Below, in pieces: positions 25,553 through 36,704 of a DNA stretch of 64,000 nucleotides. The position numbers and the translations under genes were made by a program. The stretch is from the NCBI GenBank assembly GCA_907165135.1, contig OU015567.1, positions 1,493,001 to 1,557,000 of the forward strand, read 5' to 3'. The notes under the pieces were generated by a model, which saw nothing but the letters and a program-made list of their open reading frames with translations, was not told the origin of the DNA and searched no databases. Origin of the DNA: Oikopleura dioica. Its lineage: Eukaryota > Chordata > Appendicularia > Copelata > Oikopleuridae. Numbering within the stretch: position 1 is the first letter of the stretch; each line of letters opens with the position of its first letter.

Positions 25553-26009
25553 AAATCCAAAAATTCCAAAAATTCCACAAAAAAATGCCGCTGAAAAAAA
25601 CGCTTCACAACTGTACAAAACCTTTATTTCCCTGTTTACTAATCCCAACTCCTCCTTCAATTCTTGCGAGATCCCGAACGAGAGCTTTTTTTTACAACTT
25701 TAATTTTGAAAAATTTTGATCCTTAAATTTCGCGATTCAAAAGATAACAGCTAAGTTTTTTTTGCGATTATCAAAACCGGTAGAATGTAAATATTTTTTT
25801 GTAAATTATGAATAGAAACTTTGCTTCGAGATTTTTGAAAGGTCCAATGGATGGAACTTTTGCAGATAAAGATAACTTTTATTTGGGAGCTTTTGTTCGG
25901 AGACCATATCGAAGATCTTTTTTTATAATAAACATCAAAATCAATATATTTTCCTTGTTGATTTCAATTTATTCAGATCACCCAATTTTTGATCAGAAAG
26001 AACAAAAGC

Positions 26010-27823
26010 TTAAACATAGCAGTAGTCAGAAGAGCAAAAGCGCTTGCATTCATCCGGAGAGGACAGGAAGAGAGTTGGTCTGTAGCAGTCTCCTGTATGT
26101 TCAGTCAGATTTTGGGTAGACGTGACATGATTCCCATCCCACTCAACTCTCTCCACCATGTTGCTAGAAAAATCTCGTGTATTGACTAGTCGATGCATTT
26201 TTGTACCTTTCGCCGCCATCGACAACCAAAAAGCCGCCAGCGACAATGATCATCGATCCGTATTTGTACGTCTTTAAAAATTTGAAATTGATGAAATGTA
26301 AGAGTATTAACATACGTTTGATAACTCGCCAACTTGACTCCATGCACCATTTTGCAAAAAGAAAACATCTTTGATATACTCATAATTCTTGTACCCACCA
26401 GTTGTTATGACTCCATCGTCGATTGTAAGACAGGCGTGAAACTGTAACCTCAGGGGGTGACTTTCTTTGTAAGCCCAACCGCTTATTTTGATTAATAATT
26501 TTTTCATTTTATAATCTTTACTTTGTTCCTAGAATTTCGACGTAAGAATTTCCGCCGGCAACAATCAGCGGTTTTCCATCAAACAATCCCATGCAGCCAC
26601 TTGTATGAAGGTTTTGCGTCCGATCTATTTCTGAAATCGACAAAGTCCCTCTGTGTTCGAAGATTTCTTGACAATAGCCATAATTATTATTGCCGGAATA
26701 CAGAACGATCTCATCGGATGTCGATCTAGTCAGGCCGCTTTCAGATGGAATAACAACCAGACTCCCCATATAAGTGTACTCTCTGGCAAGCCGCATTGAC
26801 ATTTGTTTAAATTCGCAATCTTGGAGTTTTGCGATCTATAACAAGTAAGCACTTTATTTGTTATAAATATGATACAACCTGTCTGTTGTCATATTGTCCA
26901 CCAAAGAAAAACATCTCTCCATTAACAAGGGCTGATCCCGACCCGTAAAGAAACGGAAAATACCCATAACCATAATAGTAATCATCCAAAATCGCACGAG
27001 GCGTAACAAAATGACGATCCTCCTTCAAGAGCGTTAAAACATAAGATTGTTACTATAAATCAATTTTCAGAAATACAAACGTCAAGTGAGTCCATGAAAC
27101 GCTTCCTGGAAAGAACCATCGACTGAAATAATGTAGGAAAAATTCGCCGGATTTTCATAATATTGATTGTCCATGTTGTAATCGCCCATTTGACAAACCA
27201 CCATCACATTCTCCTGACAGAAAGCATCATTGTCGCATGGACATCCCCACTCACAGCCGCTCATACAAGGGCAGCTTTGCGAGGTTTCTTTGAAGTCGTT
27301 GTAACAATTATCGAAGCATTCTTCATCGGGTCTACAATTCTTAATGCATTCGTCAAATGATTTGGATGATCGGTCGATGCACTGCTTGTAGCCATCGTTG
27401 TCGATTTGGGCTTGATCGCAGACGCAGTATTGGCTCGCACAGCCATCACAACCTGATGGGCATTCATCGAAGCATGGGCAACTCACATAACAGGCTAAGT
27501 ACAAACAATGAGGAAGAAAAAGACAATGTTTAATCTTACAAGTATAATCATGAAGACATGTCCTTTCACAAGAAGATGATTCGCAGGACTCAAGACAAGT
27601 CATTAAACTCGAATAGCATTGTGAATCGCAAATCAATCCGAGCTCTTCGTCTCTAGAAAAGTGAATTTCTGCTGAAAATCACTGAATAAACTTACGGACA
27701 TTCTTGATTGAATATATTGGGCCTCTCGATTAAACCAGTTAATTGACCATTAATAGACAGCTGATCCCCTTTTAATCCGTCGGCGAAGTTATCAAAAATT
27801 AAGAAAACAAGGAGAAAAATCAT
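26010..27823 (-). CDS. Secreted Cys-rich / kelch-like protein (copy A)
   Basis: Start at 27823 gives the signal peptide MIFLLVFLIFDNFADG. Exon 1 ends at 27696 and a GT-AG intron leads to 27652. A long Cys-rich region (CYSSLMTCLESCESSSC, later CPCMSGCEWGCPCDNDAFCQ) is followed by repeated blades with GG-containing kelch-type strands (LVNGEMFFFGGQYD, GKPLIVAGGNSYVEIL, DDGVITTGGY, MIIVAGGFLVVDGG), and the protein ends KRFCSSDYCYV. Several short introns (for example gtaaag...aataag near 26472-26516) join the blades in frame. The intron after FQEAFH near 27100 is non-canonical. The Cys-rich module plus beta-propeller suggests a disulfide-rich extracellular protein. It is paralogous to copy B, same strand and same exon order. 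Confidence 0.7.
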
Positions 27824-28100
27824 ACTCTCTCCGTATTACGGACTCTGAGAGAAATGAAGGTGGTTCTTCCTAAAGAATTGCTCAATCGCAAATATCATGT
27901 TGGAAACCTGCTATTTGCCAAGTCATAATTCTTTCGATAGAGATCAAATGGATTAAACTTTTACAGATAAAGATAATTTTTATTGAGAAGCTTTTATTCA
28001 GAGACCATGTTGAAGATCTTTTTTTAAAATAAATATCAAAGACAAAATTTATTGTCGTTAATGTCTAGGAAAGCCAAAATGAAAAAAAAGGTAAAGAGAG

Positions 28101-29916
28101 TCAGAAATAACAAAAATCATCAGAGCAAAAGCTTTTGCATGTTCCAGGCGAAGTCAAAAAAAGAGCCGGTCGATAGCAGTTGCCTGGTTGCTGTGCAAGA
28201 TTTCGAGTTAAAACCACTCGTTGTCCGTCCCATTCAACTCGCTCTATCATATTGCTAAAATCTTTTGAAAGTGGTTGTTGGGAATGGTTATACCTATTTT
28301 CCGTCGAAAAGGGTACTCCGTCAAAAATCAAGAACCCGCCTTGAACGGCAATCATTGATCCATATCTATATGTCTTAATTTATTTTTAAATATAAGCGCT
28401 AAGCAAAACTTGCATTTATCAATTGACCAACTTCACTCCAATCTTCATCTCGAAACATATAAACGTTTGTGTTTTCCGAGACTCCACCAGTTGTGATGAC
28501 AGCATTCTCGACAGTCAAGCAAGAGAGTTCGGAAACTGATTGGTAGTAGCTATTTTTATAGACCCATTCGCTAAAAATGTGAATAAACTTTTCCTTTTCG
28601 ACCATTTTACCTTGAGTAAAGATGCTCTACTCGAGCTGTGCCTCCAGCGACAATTAAAGGTTTCCCTTGATACAGCCCCATGCATCCACGTTGATGATAT
28701 GATTGTGTATCTGCAATTTGTGTCGCTGTTCTGCGAAACTCGTAAAAATCTTGGCAAGAGTTACTTGTACATAAGATGACTTCGTCTGAAGACAAGCGAG
28801 ATCCACTATTGTTTGGGATAACGACGAGAGTAGATGTGTAATCGTAGTCGTAGATGAGTCTCATTGACGTCGGCTGAATCTCGCATTCGTCTAATTGAGC
28901 AACCTAAAGAATTATTATTTGTATTATAACTTATAATTTATAACTTATAAATTATAAGTATAATGAAAGGCTCTTATTTTCCGTATTCCTACCATTTTCT
29001 TGTCATATTCACCGCCAAAAAAGAGTATCTTTCCATTGACTAGAGCAAATCCCGATCGATGAAGAAACGGAACTTTGTTGTAATAATTAGATCCTCCTGC
29101 AGGAGGCGTCGTAAAATAGCGATTCTCCTTATTTTGAGCTCGCTAGAATATAAATCTCATTTTTATACCTTCCTTATTGCCAATAAGTTATTGGCTTTGA
29201 AACTCTTCCTGAAAGAGACCATCAGCAGAAATAATGTAAGAGTAGTTCGCTGCTTTTCCATCATTGAGACTATCAATTTGACAAAGGCTCATAATATGCT
29301 CTTGACAGGTAGAATCATCATTGCACGGACAGCCCCACTTGCATGCGCTCATACATGGGCACTTTCGAGAAGCATCCTTGAAATCTTCAATGCACACATC
29401 GAAACACATTTCGTCCGGTGGACAGCCCTCGACACATTGATTAAATCTTTGTGAAGATTGACTGATACATTGCTTGTAATCATCATTGTCTGTCTCCGCA
29501 TTTGAGCAAGAGCAAAGCGAATTCGGACATCCATCACAGCCATTCGGACAATTTTCAAAGCAGGGACAATCAACATAGCAAGCTAAGCTTCAATTTTAGA
29601 CCAGACAAAAGTACCAAACACAACTTACAAGTATATTCATAAAGACATGATCGCTCACAAGATGATGTTTCGCAGGACTCAACGCATTCTTCGAAACTCG
29701 AGAAGCATTGAGAGTCGCAAATTAATCCAATCTCTTCGTCTCTTTATAATGATTTTTAAACCAATTTAATTTGAAATCTTTAGCTTACGGACATCGTCGA
29801 TCGACTATCTTCGGTCTTTTAGCAATAGAAGCCAATCGATTGTCAGGAGAAATTCGGCCCTTCTCTAATCCTGCATCACAGTAACCAATAATCAAGAAAA
29901 CAAGGAGGAAAATCAT
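28101..29916 (-). CDS. Secreted Cys-rich / kelch-like protein (copy B)
   Basis: Start at 29916 encodes MIFLLVFLIIGYCDAGLEKG, a signal peptide nearly identical to that of copy A. Exon 1 ends CP|gtaagc at the same codon. The Cys-rich exon (DPKS-like acidic stretches, CPCMSACKWGCPCNDDSTCQ), kelch-type blades (ALVNGKILFFGGEYD, GKPLIVAGGTARVEHL, ENAVITTGGVSENTN, QGGFLIFDGV) and the C-terminal CKSFCSDDFCYF follow in the same order as in copy A. A palindromic ATTATAA/TTATAAT tract sits in one intron (about 28914-28966). The pair is a clear tandem duplication with moderate divergence. I do not know a named family with this combination. Confidence 0.7.
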
Positions 29917-30141
29917 GCTCTCTCCGTATTCCCGCCCCATTGTGAAGCTTTGCCGTTGAATTGCTAAATAGCAAATTTCATGTTCGAAATCTGGTATTTG
30001 CGTAGTCATCATTCTTCCGATAAACTTTAGTAAAGGTCCCACGCCCAATAAATTGTCCGAATGAGTTTTTTCATGCGACTTTATTTGTGAATAAAACAGT
30101 CAATGGAATTTAAACACGCATTATTTTTTTTAGATCTGAGC

Positions 30142-31614
30142 TTATGAGCCGTTTGGAAGTTGCTTTATCGGGGGCTCTTTTTCAGGAAGCGCTATTCGAA
30201 TTGCATTTTTGATGTCTCGAATAAGATCTTGAGCGTTTTCAAGCCCTACGGAGAGTCGGATCATGCTTTTTGTGATGCCGATTTTTTCTTTGTGTTCTTC
30301 AGTGACATTCGCATGTGTCATTGAATACGGGTGCTGGAAAAGTGACTCGTAGCCTCCCAAAGACACTGCAAGCGAGATGATTTTGGTCGATTGTAGAAAT
30401 TTTCTGGTTTCGTTTTCGGAAGCTTAATATTTTTGGATATTTTTTCTTTGGTCTTTTGAGCACCTTTCAAAGTGAAAGTTATCATTCCAGCAGCAGTTTT
30501 GGAGAACTTCTTGAGCGTCTGAAAATCTGAATGGGATTGAAGACCTGGATACCAGACAGTGTCTATGCGTTCGCATTGATCCAACCACTGAGCGATTTCG
30601 AGCGCATTTTCGTGGTGTTTTTGCATTCTTAGATGAAGGGTCTTTATTCCGCGATTGACAAGATAGGCATCAAATGAAGAAGGTACGCCTCCTAGGTAAA
30701 CTTGAGCCGTGAACAAGGCTTCCTTGATCGAATCGCTTTTATTGATATAAACGGGCCTGAAAAATATACGAGACTTTTTAGTTTTATCAATTCCTGTTAG
30801 TTGCGACAAGCCCGGAAAGTGAGTCACTATGGCCATTCAGATACTTGGTGGCCGAGTGAACAACAATGTCGGCTCCGTGATCGAGTGGCTGGAAATTCCA
30901 GGGAGTGAGAAAAGTATTGTCGACAATGACAAGGGTTTCTTTGTTGATTTCATGAACGGCTTTCGCGATGGCTGGCACATCATTGACGCGGAGAAGAGGG
31001 TTCGTTATCGTTTCAAGAAAAACAAGCTATGGATTCAATATGGTGAATGAAACAAGAAAAGGCTTTACTTTCGTGTTATTTTTGATTTTCTTATTCAGCT
31101 CTTCAATTTTCCTAGTATCGACCATATCCATCTCGAGGCCATTTTTCTTCGCAAAGTTGTTGAAGAACCAGTTTGTTCCTCCGTAGACGTCATCACCGCA
31201 AATCACATGATCGCCAGCCTGAGCGAGTGACTGGACGCAAGCAGTAATCGCAGCCATTCCAGACGCAAAGGCGAAACCATGCTTGGCGTTTTCAAGCTTG
31301 GCGATATTTTTCTCGAGGCTTTCTCGCGTTGGATTTCCAAGTCTATGAGTTTTAATTCTCTATTTTGGTCAATTTGATATTGAAACCAACCTTGAGTAGA
31401 TGTACGTCCCGTTAGTCAGGTCCGGGATTCCAATATCCGCCATTTTGTATGTCGAAGTCGTCATGATCGGAGGAGAAACAGAGTTGAAATTTGCATCACT
31501 TGGTTCGTATCCGCCATGGATTGCGTTGGTTTCGAAGCTGTATCCTACTGATAACTCAGAAAAAGAAGTTAACCCGTTCATAATTTGAACATCCTCTGAA
31601 GCTGTTTTAGCCAT
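30142..31614 (-). CDS. CTH: Cystathionine gamma-lyase
   Basis: Five exons (31614-31391, 31342-31069, 31026-30794, 30756-30454, 30403-30142) close in frame to 431 residues, slightly longer than the usual about 400. PLP enzyme of the Cys/Met-metabolism family. It cleaves cystathionine to cysteine and can produce hydrogen sulfide, in the cytosol. Seen: ETNAIHGGYEP at the N-terminus, FAFASGMAAITA, GDDVYGGTNWFF, VIVDNTFLTPW, the PLP-lysine motif SATKYLNGHSD, GGVPSSFDAYLVNRGIKTLH, and the C-terminal MTHANV...GITKSMIRLSVGLE. Two introns (30757-30793 and 30404-30453) begin with GA, and only that reading restores the conserved frame. The first about 25 residues are extra and non-conserved. Confidence 0.93.
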
Positions 31615-32152
31615 TTTAGCTGATGATGATTATAAGAAAAATATCCATGACCATCATTTTTATATGATATCATTCAAGGTGGCGCTTTTTCGCGTCAAGA
31701 GGCGGGGTAAAAAATGATCGTTTGTTTCTTCAAAAATGACATTTCAAATGTACATTTGTTAACCTCAAAAACAAACCAGAATGAACTAAAACCACAAGCT
31801 AATTAACATATCGTCAGAACTAAATGCTAAGTACTTGACCGGAATATAAAGACCTTGGCAATAACTCTTTGAAGTTTTCATTTTCACACGACCATTAAAA
31901 TAATCACGTCGAACAAAGTTCATACTCCGGAATGTTCCAAACAGCCTCAACGGAAAATAATTTTGGTTCGGCTTGTTTATTAAATTTGCAGGTGATCATG
32001 TGGATTTACAGTCGTGCAAAAATTTCGAATTCTTCTTCTACATCTTTCAAAAATGTTCAGTTTAACCTTCTCATTCAGATGAAGAAATCCGGATATAGTC
32101 GTCGATGTCGCAGTTAGACTTGCGTGCCCAAATTTTATTTGCGGACTTTTTG
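31615..32152. other. Intergenic region
   Basis: AT-rich, no supported exon. It holds the upstream region of cystathionine gamma-lyase and the 3' side of the next minus-strand gene. Confidence 0.4.
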
Positions 32153-32877
32153 CTAAATAAATAAGTTTTTATAGGAAAAAAAGCTTGATTTAATACCTTT
32201 GCGGAAGGAGAAAAGCTTTTCGCTTCCCTTCCTTAATTTTTCATTGTATTTTCGAAGATGAGAAAAGATTATTTTTGAAAGATCGAGGGAAGCTTTCAAC
32301 AGAAGAAACGCGACCGAGCAAATGCCAATAATCGTGAAGATTATTTGAATCGTATTTGGAGTGCATCTTGCAATTTGAGGCAAAAATTTAAAAGAAAAAA
32401 TTAAAAAGACTTACGAATAAAGTCGGTGTTCAGCTAACGCCTGGCAGTCACAGTAAATCTCTGTAAAATTGGCGGCTTCTGGAGGCGTTGGATCTGGGAT
32501 GGGATTGAGTCTCAACGAGTCCCATTCGAAAGCATTCATTGAAACAAATTCCTCGGGAAGAGATGGAGAGGCACGAGTTCTTGAGTTCTGGACGTCGATG
32601 AATTTTGCATGACTGTGCTTTGAATTCTTGAAGAGGGCACCTTTAGGGCAAAATTAAATCAGCAAAGATGGGAAAAACAAAACTCGAGGAAGATATTGAA
32701 AAACTTGATAATAGGAACTTTCATCTTCTTGTTTTCGAATATATTCGACTTTTCGCCGTCAAAGCATTGTTCTTCCAAAATTGTTTGTCGGCAGAAAAAG
32801 ACACGGTAAAAAGCAAGATAATATAAAAGAAGAAGGATAAAAAAACCGATCCCTCGAAGAAAAAAGAGCATTTTCAT
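32153..32877 (-). CDS. Putative two-pass membrane protein
   Basis: Start MKMLFFLRGIGFFILLLLYY at 32877 gives a first hydrophobic helix. A middle exon (about 32643-32416) in frame reads FKNSKHSHAKFIDVQ...EEFVSMNAFEWDSLRLNP...NFTEIYCDCQALAEHRLYS. A GT-AG intron with phase kept joins it to CTPNTIQIIFTIIGICSVAF, a second helix, followed by a basic cytoplasmic tail (HLRKYNEKLRKGSEKLF). The first junction (around 32700/32643) is not resolved. One extracellular loop with two close cysteines and an N-glycosylation site (NFT) is predicted. Family not recognised. Its start lies 9 bp from that of the divergent neighbour. Confidence 0.5.
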
Positions 32878-32886
32878 GTTTTAAAG

Positions 32887-33449
32887 ATGAATTTTAATTG
32901 CACGGAATCGCAAGAAATTCTGGACGGCTTCGCGAATGAGTGAGTTAAAAAAAAAAAAATTCTTAGAATCTTTAGCGCGATTATTTGTGAAATTGCTCCT
33001 TTGGATTTTATCAGAGATGTACTCAAACCCTTCGTCGATCATTTCTGTTTTCCTCCTCTGGTTTGTTCGTATTTTTTTATTATTTTGAAATAATTTATTG
33101 AAGACGATGTGTGAGTACACACTCGAATCATTGTTCAACCCAAAACAGCAAATTTACGAAAGCAAAAAAGAAACCTCACACGATCACAACAGCATGATGC
33201 TTATTGCTAGCATTTTTATCTTGAATGCTCTTTGGCTAGTTTTGTTGATTATTTGTTGCGCTAAAAACTCATCACAACAAAACCCCACTCAAAGGTATGT
33301 AACTATCATTATCAATTATTTCTATTTTGCTTGAAAATTTCAGTGTGAGAACGATTTCAAGAACATCTCAACTAACGATCCCAAATCATCACCGAACGTC
33401 TTGTTTTTCAGTGACTGTATCTCCTATCAATATGAACAATCAAAGTTAA
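32887..33449 (+). CDS. Single-pass membrane protein, head-to-head with neighbour
   Basis: Four exons (32887-32939, 32976-33060, 33104-33294, 33344-33449), all with GT-AG introns of 36-49 nt, close exactly in frame to 144 residues. The start MNFNCTESQEILDGFAN has an N-glycosylation sequon (NCT), then ICEIAPLDFIRDVLKPF and HFCFPPL. A single helix (MMLIASIFILNALWLVLLII) is followed by CC and a Ser/Thr-rich cytoplasmic tail ending NMNNQS. There is no signal peptide, so an N-out single-pass (type III-like) topology is inferred. Family not recognised; a KCNE-like accessory subunit is one guess from size and topology only. Confidence 0.65.
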
Positions 33450-33539
33450 ATGATTTTGCTTATTTATTTGGCCGATGTTTCTTTAAACGCCAAAAACACA
33501 GGCCACAAAAAGTGACCAAATTTTAGCAGGCGAAAAGGT

Positions 33540-34116
33540 TTATTCTTCTGGGTAAACGCAGATCTGGGCCTTTGATTCACCTCCAGGAAGCTCCAAGAAT
33601 GGCAGCTGGACGGGAACGCATTCGCATTCAGTCTGCACATCGCAAATGCACTTCTCAGCGCAAGTGATCAGTTCGAGCTTAAATTTGATAAAACTATTGA
33701 ATGCTTTTTTGTCTTCTACCGCGAATTTGTTGATGCAGAGAGTGAGCGGGATATCGCCTTCGATGATTCCCTGGTCAAGAAGCTCGTAGCAGAGATCGGT
33801 GCCGGCGAAGAAATCAGGTCCGCAGACTTTGCCACAGCCATCTGGGCAACCGGTTTCTTCGTCCAACCAGCATCTTTCGAATTCTTCCTCGGCACCGGCG
33901 TAGCATCTGAACACTTTGAAACGCCATCCTTTGGATTCCATTTTACCTGTAGAAATCGTCAGTTCCGGATCCCCACTCGATCTGGCATCGGAAATAAGTC
34001 TGGATGAGCTCCTGCTGGCAGCCAACGAAGCACTTGGCTCCCTCACTCGCGTTCATTCGAGAGTCGAACATAAGAGTTGCGCTAGAAGCGGCGATGAGTC
34101 CTCCAAAAACTTTCAT
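33540..34116 (-). CDS. Small Cys-rich secreted protein (tandem copy 1)
   Basis: Three exons (34116-33947, 33906-33720, 33677-33540) close in frame to 164 residues. The N-terminus MKVFGGLIAASSATLMFDSR is a weak signal peptide. The motifs are GAKCFVGCQQELIQTYFRC, GAEEEFERCWLDEETGCPDG and CEKCICDVQTECEC-like spacing near the end, and the protein ends QICVYPEE. The second intron is 42 nt, a multiple of three with no in-frame stop, so reading it through would look like a longer ORF. Comparison with copies 2 and 3, where the same intron contains stops or is not a multiple of three, shows that it is an intron. Function unknown. Confidence 0.7.
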
Positions 34117-34698
34117 TTTCTCAAAAATATCGTGTTCTGCGCAAGTGCCCTGCTGATTTATGTAAGCGAAGCAGGTGGATTTCTCCCATGCGTGATACTC
34201 TTTCGATGTCTTAAGAATTTGGAAATTCCAGAAGGGGCAACAGACAAAACAGGAAGTTGGCGGTTTCGTAATTTTATAGACGGAAGTTTATGTTGCCCTC
34301 GCCATCTGCGTTTGGAATTTAGTATTCTAACTGAAAACAGACAATTTTGTCTTGGAAGCCTCTGTTTAACGGATCTTTCGAACCTCAAGAAGGTTCCCTT
34401 TTTAATGGATTTTTCGTTAAAAATGGACCTCTTCTAGAAAAATTAGGTTTTCAAAGATAATGACCCCTTATTCACCAAGAGTAAGATCTTAGAATGAAAG
34501 ATACGAAACTCAACTTTATCCTTAGAGCACCTTACTGCGGACTACTTGGGTAGCTCAATAAAATAGGCGATGAATGAAAAAGGCTGTTTTTATTTTTAAT
34601 ATATCTGCAATTGATGACGAATTGACATGGCATAAGTTTTATAATTTTTATTCTGAGAGCACAATGATCGCGAGTGTAGTCGCTGATAAGATAAAATT
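34117..34698. other. Spacer between tandem copies 1 and 2
   Basis: No exon recognised. Open frames here have no homology to the flanking family and no splice support. Confidence 0.4.
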
Positions 34699-35286
34699 TT
34701 ATTCTTCTGGTTCTTCTGGGTAGACACAAATCTGGAGCTTTTGTTCAGGAACTCCAGTGAGCTGCATAAATGACGAACCCACAGGCTGGCAAGTGCACTC
34801 AGTCTGCATATCGCAAACGCAACCCTCGAGACAGGAGACAAATTCGAGCTAGAATCAATCAGAAGCGAATACTCTCTTACTTCTTTACCGCAAATTTGTT
34901 GATGCAAAGAGCAAGAGGAATGTCGCCCTCGATGATTCCCTGATCAATGAGATCATAGCAAAAGTCGGTTCCAGCGAAGAAATCGGGGCCGCAGATTCGT
35001 CCACAACCTTCATCGCAGCCAGTTTCTTCGTTCAAATAGCAATCCATGAAGTCCTCTTCAGCCTTAGCGTAGCACCTAAAAATATGTTATCCTCCTCTCT
35101 CCAAAGGGTTTTTTACCTGTAGAAATCATCGTTTCCCCAGCCCCATTCAGCTCCACATTTGAAATAAGTCTGGATCAATTCCTGCTGGCAGGCGATGAAG
35201 CATTTCGCTCCCTCGCTCGGATGCATTCGAGAGTCGAACAAGAGAGTTGCATTGGAAGCAGCGATGAGTCCTGCGAAAAATTTCAT
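34699..35286 (-). CDS. Small Cys-rich secreted protein (tandem copy 2)
   Basis: Start set at 35286 (MKFFAGLIAASNATLLFDSR) by alignment with copies 1 and 3; an upstream in-frame Met at 35310 would add eight residues. Three exons with introns in the same places as copy 1; the second intron contains stops. Cysteines keep the family spacing (GAKCFIACQQELIQTYFKC; GCDEGCGRICGPDF; CVCDMQTECTC-like). The tail is a duplicated PEEPEE instead of PEE. Function unknown. Confidence 0.7.
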
Positions 35287-35935
35287 TTTTTTTTTAATTG
35301 TGCTGCTCATAAGCTTCCTGCTAACGATATAGAGAGAAACAGATGGATTTCTCTCATGCGTGATTAACTTTCTTATTGACGCATGATGTCTTCTGCATAG
35401 AGACAGTCGTTTTGACTGACTTCTTGCTTAGAAGTTCCTAGTCATAAACGAGAATCGCGGTATCAAATAGTCAGCTTTTTTCTTTGATAGAATCTTATTT
35501 ACTCTAACTTCTGCTTTCTGAACTCAAAAATTTCTTTCTGTTCTGAAAAAATAGGGATGGAAAACCCCTCAATCCACTACAATGAATTGGCAGTAATGTA
35601 CACACATGAGTTATTAACAGTGTCCTATTATAGGACTCTAAATCCTTTTAGGATACTAAAAGTATGTGGATAATAGGATTCCTATTATCCTATTATTATA
35701 ATAATATCATTATAATTATTATTATAATTATTATTATAATAGGATTCAGGCTCTAAATTTTAGAGTCTTCACTTAAGTTCTCGACATCTGACATGTCTGT
35801 TGCCTGCTTTTATTCACGGAAATGAAAAAGTAAACGAGTGACTGAAACAGTTACGAGTCTTGATTATCTATTAGATATTCTTTATTGAATGGTCTCATGA
35901 GGGGAGTATCAGATAGACTATCTGAGATAGTTCAT
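35287..35935. repeat. AT-rich palindromic tract between copies 2 and 3
   Basis: At 35615-35760 short words such as CCTATTATAGG, AATAGGATTCCTATT and ATTATTATAAT repeat in both orientations and form many overlapping hairpins. No coding content is seen in the rest of the spacer. Confidence 0.55.
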
Positions 35936-36532
35936 TTACTCTTCTGGTTCTTCTGGATAGACGCAGATTGCGGCAGGTGAAGTATCTCCAGGGATCTGCA
36001 AAAACGGAATATCCGCACGCATACAAGTGCATTCAGTTTGCACATCGCAAAGACAACTTTCCACGCAAGTGAGCATTTCCAACTAAAAAGATCATTGTCA
36101 AAAAATGCTTTTAAAATTTTCCGTCACCATGAACTTGTTGATGCAAATGGCTAACGGAATATCTCCAACAAGGATTCCTTCGTCAACAAGATGGTTGCAC
36201 AGCTCCATTCCAGCAGAAAAGTCTGGCTCGCAGATTCGACCACAGCCTTCTGGGCAACCAGTTTCTTCGTCAAAGTAGCAAGTGTTGAATTCTTCTTCCG
36301 CCTTCGCAAAGCATCTAATCAACTAAGTACAAGGTGATGTTCTCGGTAGTGATCTGAATTACCTGTAGTAATCGTCAGTTCCAGCTCCCCATTCGATTTC
36401 GCATCGAAACGCACTTCCAATGAGCTCCCGCTCACAGTCGACGAAGCATCTTGCTCCCTCGCTCAAGTGCATGCGAGAATCGAACAAAAGAGTTGCGCTA
36501 GAAGAAGCAATGATCCCTGCAAAAATCCTCAT
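35936..36532 (-). CDS. Small Cys-rich secreted protein (tandem copy 3)
   Basis: Start MRIFAGIIASSSATLLFDSR at 36532. The same three-exon plan as copies 1 and 2: GARCFVDCERELIGSAFRC, EEEFNTCYFDEETGCPEG, then a final exon after a 47-nt intron (gtgacgg...tttttag) with EMLTCVESCLCDVQTEC and the tail VYPEEPEE. It is the most divergent copy in the first exon (ERELIGSAFRCEIEW). The three genes have the same orientation with spacers of about 0.6 kb, typical of local tandem expansion. Confidence 0.7.
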
Positions 36533-36704
36533 TTTTTTTGAAAATCGTGACCTGTCTAATTCCTTCGCTGATTAAAGTAAGCAGAGCAGTTGCTGCTTTC
36601 TCATGCATTATCTCCTGCTCATGAATGAACTTTACAGCTCTTGAGAATACGAAAACAGGAGACAAAGAAAATTTTCTCTATTTATTTTTTGGTACAGGAA
36701 TAAA

